NCBI GenBank assembly: GCA_004026145.2
Contig: CP034996.1
Span: 10,717,282 to 10,781,281 of the forward strand
Length of the DNA: 64,000 bases
Source of the DNA: Takifugu bimaculatus
Taxonomy: Eukaryota > Chordata > Actinopteri > Tetraodontiformes > Tetraodontidae
Direction of reading: 5' to 3'
Shown: in pieces, positions 1 through 9,441 of the stretch
Position numbering within the stretch: the stretch's first letter is position 1
Layout of the letters: every line of letters starts with the position of its first letter
Translations under genes and position numbers: made by a program
Notes under the pieces: model-generated
The model's input: only the letters and a program-made list of their open reading frames with translations
Database searches by the model: none
Told to the model about the DNA's origin: nothing

Positions 1-835
1 GCCGGCGCCCTGGCGGTGAACACACTCCCCTCGCCACGGGACGGATAATTGATCTGTCAGATACTATTTTCAGGGTTTCTGAAGAAGAACAAGTAGGTCA
101 AAACCCGCTCCGTGTCACCAAAGACGCCTAACGGCACGACCCGGTTCCCCATTAGCTCGGGCGGTTCCGAGAGGACTCGGTCGTACTGACGTGCGCAGAA
201 GAAGCCGCCTCTTCGCTGGTTGATGGGTGGGGGCGTCACAGCAGCACCGCCTGGCGTGACGCAAGAAACAGACGTTGTTTCTGGAAAAATGGGGGAAAAA
301 AGTGGAAAAAGACCAAAGAATGCAACTACTGTCCAAAAGGAGTCTATTTTTTTGGTCTCAAAATTGTGTTATAACTATTAAAAAACCTGTTTGTGCGAGT
401 CAAACATGAGTTGAGGACGAGAGCTTCTGAGAGTCCCGGTTGAGGATTTTCTCCAACTGATCGCTGTCCTCATCATTCCTACAGTGATAATTACTATTTA
501 ATCCCAAACGAGCGCTCCGCTCTTTGCTGCTGTGCCTTATTTAAGGTTGAAAAGCAACAATGATGTTGCCAGGACCTCTGAAGAGCTGCACGGCTGCAGC
601 TGTGGAGGCTTCTGCTCTGCAGAATGCCGTACGCAGCTTTTGTTCAGCAGCCTTTTTGGCCCCTGCGTGAACTGGAAGGCTCGGAGCCGTTGCCCGGGCA
701 ATAAGTGTCCCGTCGCGTACCAGATTCTGAAGAAACACCGAATGGCGCCACTCACGCCCGGCTGACGCGCTCCACCTCCAGCATCTGAGGAAATGTAACG
801 TTTTGAGGCGGGCTGTGTCCCGTACCCGAGCCTGA
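1..835. other. Intron, no gene seen
   Basis: Unique sequence. An AT-rich part occupies about 280-520 and a more GC-rich part follows. The overlapping open frames on the minus strand at 537-1226 are low-complexity (arginine/glutamate from the CT tract) and are not credible. Confidence 0.5.
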
Positions 836-846
836 CCTCCCTCCCT

Positions 847-881
<35 letters not shown>

Positions 882-891
882 ACAGGTGAGT
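836..891 (+). promoter_or_regulatory. Candidate recursive splice site 1 (zero-length exon, junction 885/886)
   Basis: A branch-point match CTGAC (832-836) is followed by about 45 nt of nearly uninterrupted pyrimidine, mostly (CT)n, with no AG until CCCACAG. The AG at 884-885 abuts GTGAGT (886-891), a consensus 5' splice site. This acceptor-on-donor arrangement is the signature of a recursive (ratchet) splice site. The best downstream second donor is a modest TT|GTGAGA at 921. In phase 1 the intervening 35 nt meet a TGA, so inclusion would introduce a stop. The (CT)n microsatellite could have produced this by chance. Confidence 0.5.
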
Positions 892-1157
892 CCCAGAACC
901 TGCGGTGGGCATGAACGGTTGTGAGAAGCGCTCGCGTGGTCCTCGCCGTACGGACGCGTTTGTCCACATCTGCACAGTCTCTGACTAGATTTCCCGCCCT
1001 TGCAACGGCGTGCAGTCGAGAGCGTCCACCAATAATCGTCCCGATCATCACCCGCACGCTCGTGCACTTGGAAGCGAATCCCTCCTCGCCCGTCCATTTC
1101 ACTTGGTTGTGCCACAGGGAGTGTGTGATGCTGTGTGTGTACGTCTCCGCTGCATGT

Positions 1158-1172
1158 GTGTGTGTGTGTGTG
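1158..1172. repeat. (TG)n microsatellite, short
   Basis: Short TG dinucleotide run in intron sequence. Confidence 0.8.
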
Positions 1173-1319
1173 TCTTCGTCGGTGGACCGCCATTATCTTT
1201 GCGTCCGAGCTGTTTTCCTGTCCCATGCATCATCCGCCCCCGTCTGTCTCCATGTCAGGCCCGATCACAGCTCCTGTTCCCCACAGAGATGACTAATCAA
1301 TAACACACGTGCACGGGAA

Positions 1320-1347
1320 CAACACACACACACACACACACACACAA
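1320..1347. repeat. (AC)n microsatellite
   Basis: Uninterrupted AC repeat. Confidence 0.9.
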
Positions 1348-1538
1348 GCACGAGGCAGAAATATTGGCTCGCTGTCCGCAAACATCACACAGGCGGCTCT
1401 GGGCTGACGACGACGCTGTTGTTTTCTCATTTCTGGACACCTGCTACATTCACACTTCCAGGACATTGTCCCACCACAAGCAAAGTCCATTTATGCTGCA
1501 GCGTCACACCTTCAAATAAAAACAGCAGAAGCGGTTCT

Positions 1539-1540
<2 letters not shown>

Positions 1541-1594
<54 letters not shown>
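1541..1594. repeat. (CA)n microsatellite
   Basis: Uninterrupted 54-bp CA repeat. A shorter copy follows at 1713-1732. Open frames reading poly(Cys-Val) over it are artefacts. Confidence 0.95.
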
Positions 1595-1596
<2 letters not shown>

Positions 1597-1845
1597 AGCC
1601 ATGAAAATGGACAATCCACGCCGCTTCCTCCCAGCCAACAGCAGCAGAGCCCAAATATCCAGGTTAGACTCTGACTGGGAAGCAAAGCCAGGAAAGCTGA
1701 ACCACCTGCCCCAACACACACACACACACACGCAGAGCGCAGCTGACAGCGTTTCATGGTAGCAGATGTGGGACATTATAGGAGCTCCTGGTGGGTTCGG
1801 CTCAGTCACCAGTGATATTGGCATTGTTTTGTCTTTCCACCCCCT

Positions 1846-2268
1846 CCCTAACCCACATGAACAGTCCTGCTCTCACAGTAATGAGGAAACATGCTAATTA
1901 AACAGGTTTGAGCTCTTCCTAACCCACATGAACAGTCCTGCTCTCACAGTAACGAGGAAACATGCTAATTAAACAGGTGAGAGCTCTTCCTAACCCACAT
2001 GAACAGTCCTGCCCTCACAGTAACGAGGAAACATGCTAATTAAACAGGTTTGAGCTCTTCTTAACCCACATGAACAGTCCTGCTCTCACAGTAATGAGGA
2101 AACATGCTAATTAAACAGGTTTGAGCTCTTCCTAACCCACATGAACAGTCCTGTTCTCACAGTAACGAGGAAACATGCTAATAAAACAGGTGAGAGCTCT
2201 TCCTAACCCACATGAACAGTCCTGCTCCTACATTAACGAGGAAACATGCTAATTAACCAGGTGAGAGC
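1846..2268. repeat. 71-bp tandem satellite, six copies
   Basis: Six head-to-tail copies with an exact 71-bp period: the word ACCCACATGAACAGTCCTG recurs at about 1851, 1922, 1993, 2064, 2135 and 2206. Copies differ at a few sites (AATGAGG/AACGAGG; CAGGTTTGAG/CAGGTGAGAG), and the last is the most divergent. Each unit contains CTCTCACAG and, in several copies, CAGGTGAGAG, which resemble weak acceptor and donor sites. No open frame of interest. Confidence 0.97.
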
Positions 2269-3570
2269 CAGCAATGGCGGCTTCCTTTTTAGCCTGTCTT
2301 CACCACCTCTTTATGTGCTGTAATTGCCACAGCCTGTGTGAGGGCTTGTCTGCTGCCCTGATTCATCCCCCCCCGAGGTGCCATTCTGACCCAGTAACTC
2401 CTCCACTCCCCTCTCATGCTCCGGTCCCTCCTCCCTTCGCTCCTCTCATCCTCCGCTCGCTCCTTCTCCCTCCGTCACTGCCTCTCTCTCCCCCCCGGTG
2501 GCCAGAATGCTGTAATTGAGTTTTTTATTCAAGTCAATTAAAAGTGCAGCCCGGCTGGAGACAAAACAAGTCCGCGTAGTCTCTTTATACCTCGGGCTGC
2601 CTTCATGTTTACTCAGTCCTCTCTTTATATCATTCAGTAGCAGAGGAGCCACCGGGAGTGAACTTTCATTTCATATGTGTCATTAAACTGTTCTGACATT
2701 GTATACAATGTAATTTATCTTTCTCTACGATGCCCCCCCCCACTCCAAAAAAAAAAAGAAATCCTATTTAAATGGTAATTCAAACTTCCATTAAGTTGAA
2801 GCCTTTGTGAGCGGCGTGCAGAAGTTGCTGGGTTTGTCCCCTCCGCCACGGCCGCCATCTGAGCCGTGATTGTTTACTCCCCGAAAGCCAAATATTCATC
2901 ACAGCGAGGCGGCGCCGCTGTTGTCTCTGCTCCACAACGCCTCCTCTTTTCATTTATCTCTGTAAATGAAGGATGGCGATAAGTTCAGGAGATCATCTGA
3001 GATGATGGAGCGTCCCAACTGCCCCCCCCCCATAATCAGGAGGTAATTAGAGAGAGCCTGAGTGAGATGGTTCCCCTCCGAACTGGGCCTCCAGGGGCGG
3101 ACGGCCGCTCGGCTGCTTCCCTCTTCCCGCTCACAAAAGGCAACGCGGAGGAATTTTAATCCGAAGGGACAGTTGACCACAGTTCATCCCAACGCCACGT
3201 CCCCTGTCCCTCCTCTGGACGTGTCCAGAACGAGTAGCTTGGACCGAGTCTCTGGGGTTGTTTATTCAGGCCGACCTCAAAAATTCTGCAGCGAGATCAA
3301 AATCAGGCATCAGCAAAATGCAGATTTGAAGCCGATGATGACAGCGACACCGTTTTTACAGCCTGTCCGACAACAAATAATGAATTATAAATACATTTAT
3401 AAAAAAGAGTCCCTGCGTCCCGGCTCAGCAGGGTGAGGACAACACGGATCTGACACAAGGGAAGTATGGAAGCAATGAGACCTTCACGGACACCGAAGGA
3501 AGCGGAAAAAGGAGCTTTGTAGTGTTAAATGTCCCCTTTCCCAGAATGACGAGCCTCTCCCTGATAAGCA
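2269..3570. other. Intron, unique sequence
   Basis: A C/T-rich stretch (2365-2500) is followed by AT-rich unique sequence (2510-2800) with a poly-C run near 2730. It includes the palindromic TTGTATACAA at 2699. No gene recognised. Confidence 0.45.
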
Positions 3571-3680
3571 CGGCGGGGCACGGTGGCGGGGGCGGGGACG
3601 GTGGCGGGGGCGGTGGACGGGGACGGTGGCGGGCGCGGTGGCGGGGCGGGGACGGGGGCGGGGGCGGGCACGGTGGCGGT
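3571..3680. repeat. G-rich minisatellite with quadruplex potential
   Basis: Irregular repeats of GGGGACGGTGGCGGGGGC-like units, about 110 bp, with G concentrated on the + strand and many runs of three to five G. Translations rich in Gly or Pro/Ala across it are composition artefacts. Confidence 0.85.
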
Positions 3681-6245
3681 CACGTGCCTTTTAATCACGT
3701 TATTTGGCCGTGAGTGTGTGACGGCGCCGTCCCCCTGTGGGAGCGCAAACATCAGATCGACTTTTGGTTGACTTCCATCAGCAAACGGCAAACCAGTTAA
3801 CCTTGAGGCGTGACCAGTGAGCAGCTTTGTTCCCACAGTCAGTCATACTGGGAGTCTGGGGTGGGGGGGGGGTCACCAGTAATGGAGGGAAGATCATGTC
3901 CGTCTGTCCTCTGCAGGGAGGACGATACAGTGACATATTACACATCCTCCCATGACTAAAGATATTAAATGTGGCTGGTTGCTTCAACTTGGCGCAAGAA
4001 TTTTAATAAAAAAAAGCAAAAAAAAGCTGTGTGACATTTGAAAGGAGCCTGGCCAAACTTCCGCCCTGTTAGTGTTTTATTTTTTAAGCTGTTTGTCTCG
4101 CCCGCATTAACACACGGGCGACATTTAAAGCTTTAAAGATCTCGCCGTGTCCGACATGATCTGAGGGAACGTCGGCGCCGGGCTGCTCTCAGTGATCTAA
4201 TATAGTGACATCCACTGAAGTCTGCCTTAATCACCTACCTCGTCCCTTAAAAAATCTCCCTGTTTCCATGGTTACCAAACTCTGTGGGAGCTAGGCGGAA
4301 GCTGAATATACATTTTGAGGTTCTCCGTTTGACTTTTTTGTTCTTTTGTGTGGAACAGATAATTCAGAATTGTGCAAGAAGGCAGCTTGTGTAACTCCCA
4401 GAACCTCCAGAAGCCCGTCGGCCTTTTGTCCACGCGTTTACTCCACTGGCATTTGGGCTCCTGGCACGGCCACGCGCTCCCAAGAGAGCTGCTCTTTAAT
4501 AATTAAACTATCATTAAGGGGGAAGAAGGAGCCTAAAACGGCAGCGTCTCACTGGGCTTTTACTGACCCGGAGTGAGCAAAAGTCCACATTACATGTCTC
4601 ATTAAGGCCTGAAGAGCTTCTAGTCAGCGCAGCTAGCATAACGGAGGCTAGCAGGGACAGACGTGTCCATCACCCCCCCCCCCTCGTCTGTTGTTACTGC
4701 CAGCTGTGAGGGGTCCGCGGGCCTCCTCCAGAAACAGCTCCTCGACGGGCCCTTTTCCTTTAAGCGTGATTAAGTTTGCACGCCGAACTATTAGATTTGA
4801 GTTTGTGGAATTGGTGTTTTCGGCCTGAAGCTTCTGGTTATTGCCGCGCCTCCTGCAGCTTGACAGGTCAGCCGGGCTGGAAGGTTCTCCGGCGCCGCGC
4901 TGCAGAAATGAGATTTGCTACTGTGACGGGAGTCGGACCGCGAAGCCTCGTTCTCCCCGTCTTTGTTATTCGCTCTCTTCGGAGGGCGGGGACCAGAAAT
5001 ATCATCGCAGAAAATCAATGCCTCAAACCAATTTTTCGGCCGTCGCTCTTTTTTGTGAGAGATTGTTTCAATGCTACGGCGTTTTGACGCGATTTCGAAA
5101 AGCACACTTAGGAAAACAACAACCATAGTGTCGATGAATTAAGTCGCTTCAAGCTAATCTTGTTCACAGGGCGGCTTTTAAAACAACAAATGGGCCCAGA
5201 GTCGATGGCATGAACACCAGGAGAGTCAAGCAGGAACACAAGCGCGGCTTTTCCAATTGGATTATGAGCACGGAAAGGCACTTTTCGGCATGAATAATTC
5301 ACTGCACAATCCTGTAAGATCCTCTCATGCCCTTCACAAAAACACATTCCCCATTTTTCTGATCCGTGCATACGGAGTCCTGGCACAGCCAAGGCGGGCG
5401 CAGGTAAGACTCGGCAACCTCCGTCTCCTCGCCTCCGCAGGATGTGCTGATATTGATGACAGGAAGTTGTAGCGGAGGATGTGTATCGCACCAGGAAATG
5501 ACTTGCTTGAAACATGTCCCCTCGCCCCTCATCAATTCTTTAGCAACCTGCTGTCGCCTCGCCGCCGTTCTTGCCGCTCTTTCACTCTCTCGCACATGCG
5601 TGGGCACACGTGCACGCGTCTGGCTTGAACCCGGTTGCCTCAAGCAGGAATCCTGTGTCCTTGAGGAGATACTGGAGTTGTTCCAACGAGTACTTTTTTT
5701 TTCCAAATCTAGTCTTCAGGTACTGACCGCCCAGGAGGGATTTGGATGCCATCAAACCGGCACCTGAAGTCAGACATCCGAGCTCTGTTTAGCTTGCGGA
5801 TCCCTTTGGCCTGGAGTTACGAGCGCCTTTGCTCAACAGCGCCCCCTCTGGTCGCACCGCTGACACTGTTGGTGGCACGGCTGACCATGGTCCTGCCCCC
5901 AAACTCCTTCATTCCAGATGCATGCGCAGCAAAGCTGTGAGCACATGCTAGCCAGTTACCCTAATCTCCTCTAACCTAACTATAACTAGCCGTATTACAG
6001 TTGTGCAGCAGTAACAACACGTCCTGTTGACCAGACATAATATCACACACGTGAGCTCTGCAGGTGTGGTATCGGCACCGTCAGGTAGAATTCCTGGGTC
6101 TGCCTCTGTCACAGGCCCTCGCCCCCCTGCTGAGCCGCAGAGAGCCTGGCTGTTAATGGGAACGCCGTGGTGGATTAGCTCTTCCATCACCCGGCAGGTG
6201 GCTCATTAGAGTCATATCACAGCTCTTATCAGCAACCAAATACAC
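3681..6245. other. Intron, unique sequence
   Basis: Mostly unique. A strong donor-like GCAG|GTAAGA at 5403/5404 lacks a preceding pyrimidine tract and a recognisable exon. A small inverted repeat around a GGGAGGA/TCCTCCC pair lies at 3917-3951. No gene recognised. Confidence 0.4.
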
Positions 6246-6431
6246 TCTGCGTGTGCGTGCGTGTGTGTGTGTGCGGTGAGTCCAATGGTAACTGCTAATA
6301 TTGATTCTGAATTATTTTCACTCTTTTCCCACACTTTGCTCACTAAAAGTTCCTAAACTCATCGGCTTACAGTGCAGCCTCAGGATATGGAGATAATAAG
6401 GAGCGAATCACACGGTAGGCGGATTATCGGT

Positions 6432-6505
<74 letters not shown>
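6246..6505. repeat. (TG)n microsatellites
   Basis: A short TG/CG run lies at 6249-6275, followed by a GCG|GTGAGT word. A 73-bp uninterrupted (GT)n spans 6433-6505. Confidence 0.93.
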
Positions 6506-6508
<3 letters not shown>

Positions 6509-9354
6509 GAGAGAACCTACCTATTCAAATAGTAAAAATCAACAGCAGATTCAGGTTTAGTCCCATTTTCTCTTCATCTTAGTTTCTGATATCAACATTT
6601 ATTCTTTGTTCCTTCGTTTGTTCCGCGTTCACGACGTGGATTCAGCACGAGCAGCGAGAACATGGGGCCCTGATTTAGACGGACCCTGGGGGGGGGGTTC
6701 CACCTCCCACAGTTCCCAACATTCACCAGCAAAATTCAGTCAAATCCCCCAAAAACTTTCAAACTAAATGTTTGAAAATCTGCATTTGAGGAAGCACAGC
6801 AACACTTTTGGTCTCCAACGCCTGATGTTTGCTGCTGGAATCAAATGTAAACAACAACAACAACACTGTGACCCCGCTGGTCTCAGGTGAACCCCCCTTT
6901 TCCTCCGTTTGTGCCATTAGTAGCAGGGTTTTGCAACAGTGACGATGGCGAGAGGAGCGAAACGGCCTCGGCGAGCTTCAAAGTGGAAATGCCAGTTCAG
7001 TGTTTGGCTGCTGACGGAGCTGATGGGGGGGGGAGCCGAGGTTTTCGACGGGAGATCGGAATTAGGCGCGACTTTCAGACCCAGCGAAGCGTTTGTAGCC
7101 GCTTTAAACTGAATCTGCGCGCAGGATGTGGCGGCGCGTGGGTGTTTGCAGACACAACAGCTGCTGTTAAAGTCGCATGTAAAATAACCCCAGATGGATC
7201 GTTTGGCCTGAACTTCAGTTCCAGGAGCCGGTTTGGACTGGGGGGGGGGGGGGCGTCTAAATGTCTGATCAGTGGAAAAGTCGTCTGAAAGCAGATTTGT
7301 GTCACGGTAAACAACAGCACGCACGCTAGGCTAAGCTAGGCTAATTATTTTCCCCGTCTGAAAGACAAACTTGGTGGCAGATTTCTTGCTAAACTGGTAA
7401 TCAGCTCACAGCTTGTTGTTCCCTTGACTGTTATTAGGAATGTTATTTTAGTAGTTCTTCCAGATCCGCCTCTGACGTGAACGGGTCACATTCAGCACAG
7501 TCGGGGGTTCAACAAGAGCGACTTTAATCCTCGTCACATTACGAGAGGGATAATCTGGGAACGCTGTTATTAAGATTATTCCTGCCACAATCTCCAAACT
7601 GGGAATTCAACCTGCGTTGTTTAGGCTTTTAAGGGAGAAATAAACCCGCTGCCGTCCCAAAGGACCTTTACGGTCTTTAATCCCAGGACGGAGCAGAACT
7701 AAGTGGGAAATATCTGAAGGTTCCGTCTTTTGACATTTAAGCAGCACTTTTCTCAGCGATGTGAGAGATAATCAACCTCTCAACCAGACCAGCGCCGAAC
7801 ATCTCATCCTGCTTCAAACTGGAGTTAAAAGTTAAGACCGCTGCTATAAATAGCGCTGACTTTCATCCACGCTCCCGCTGGGAGAAATCTGCTCCCAGTA
7901 CGAGTCCTTTGTTTCCCTGGTATTCCAGAGGGGCGGGGCTACAGGATGAAGGGCGCTGATTGGTGGACACGCTTGGAGCTCTTATTTGTTTGTTGCTTCG
8001 CTTCGTTTGTGTTCTGATCATTAGGAGGAGAGACGAGGAGGTTCTGGCTCCTCTGAGGGTGTTTGGAACTTTAGCGGAACGTTGACTCAAAAACGACGGG
8101 ATCTGTGGAAGAACAGCCGCTGCGCTGGCGGGGCCAGATGTAGGACGCAGGCCGGAATAGATTCATGAAAATGTAAAGAATCTTAAACAAGCTTAGAAGG
8201 ATGTGGGGGGGGGTGGGGTGTTCGGCGTGGGCAGCAACATCTAACGAGAGCTTTTCAACACAAGACGAGTCTGACACCAGCTCGGAGCGGCGTGTCTCCA
8301 CCCAACATCTGGACTCAACACCTTTTTCAGCAGATTCCAACGGTTTCTTGTAATCTAAGAGGCGTCGGAGTGGCCTCCGGACCTCTCGGATCTGGAGATC
8401 GGGAGGTCCGGGGACCTCTTCCTGCTTCTCCGGCTGCAGTCATCATCTCTCCCGCTCTTCCCGTCTCACGACGTCACATGTGCTGGAGGCCTGTGGCGGA
8501 ACATTAGCAACAAGCTAACATGCAGACACACTCAATTTTCGCCTTGTCAGCATTTGCTGCAGATGCCTCTTGAGGGCTGAAGCCCCCATTAACACATTAG
8601 TGCGTCTAATCCTCGTCGGCGCAGCTGCTCTCCTACGCGATTCCTGCGCTCGGCTCAGCCGGCGGCGGCAGGCGGAGGCGCCTCGTTGCCGCAGCAACGT
8701 CAGCAGAGCATTCTGGGACTGGATGTTTACTCATAATGATGTAAAGTCAATTCGCACAGGCGTGAGAGTGTTTACTGAAGAAATGGCGCCGCTTTCCAGG
8801 GGCTCTGCTCGGCTTTGTTCATGCAGGTGGGCAACGACGCGCTCAACGCCGCTGACCTGCGCTAATGTGCGGATTCCAGCGTCCGAGGAGGCCACAGCGA
8901 GGTGTCTCAAGACTCGCTGTCGCCTCATTAGTTCTGTCTGATCACAGCAGATGAGCCTCTACTTTGCCCCCGAGTCCCAGCGAGGGTTCACCCCCCCCCC
9001 CCCGTCCTTTACGTACAGGTAGATATAGACGGAGAGAATCTATTGGCCTCGTCATTTGCACAATCTGTTAGCCGCGAAGGCTAGCCAAGCACGATGAAAT
9101 TAAAGCGAGACGCAGAAAACAGAGGCTCCCTGGCAGCGATGGCCGACGCCGTGCCACGCAGCCGCCCACGTGCACTCTCACGCACGTCCTCTGAAACTCA
9201 TCGACGGAAATAAACACGGACTGTAAACATTCCGGAGCATCCACCCCCCCCCACGTCCATCCCTGATAACCTCCAACAAGGTTCCGGATAGCAGATGTGA
9301 GCGCCGTGTGGCCGTGAATCGTGGGAAAGTTTGGGAATCCGACGCATCCCGGTC
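6506..9354. other. Intron, unique sequence with a strong hairpin
   Basis: Contains homopolymer G runs near 6690 and 7240, a C run near 8990, GCTAGG/GCTAAT words near 7325-7345, and the inverted repeat at 8376-8413 listed separately. No gene recognised. Confidence 0.4.
8376..8413. repeat. Near-perfect inverted repeat (hairpin or cruciform)
   Basis: The arm CCGGACCTC (8378-8386) is matched by GAGGTCCGG (about 8403-8411). The pairing continues inward through TCGGATCT and AGATCGG with a one-base bulge and one G-T pair, giving about 17 bp around a two-base centre. Function unknown. Confidence 0.8.
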
Positions 9355-9441
9355 CTAATTCTCTCTCTCTGTTTGTCTTTCCAGGTGAGTCAATAATTCC
9401 CGGCGGCGTCTTCGGTGCGGAGTCACGGCGGATCCGTGAGT
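9355..9441 (+). promoter_or_regulatory. Candidate recursive splice site 2 with 51-nt RS-exon (junction 9384/9385)
   Basis: CTAAT (9355-9359) gives an ideal branch point 26 nt before the acceptor. It is followed by an AG-free pyrimidine tract of CT repeats ending TTTCCAG, which joins directly to GTGAGT (9385-9390). A second GTGAGT donor starts at 9436, defining a potential 51-nt exon 9385-9435. Its length is a multiple of three and it has no stop only in the phase-1 frame that CADM2 uses at this intron; the other two frames hit TAA or TGA at once. It looks either like a recursive-splice exon or a small cassette exon. Expression is unproven. Confidence 0.55.

Noticed and set aside
5291..5403. 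Possible exon ending at the strong donor GCAG|GTAAGA
   Set aside because: Would end in phase 0, has no signal-peptide character and no upstream acceptor of quality.
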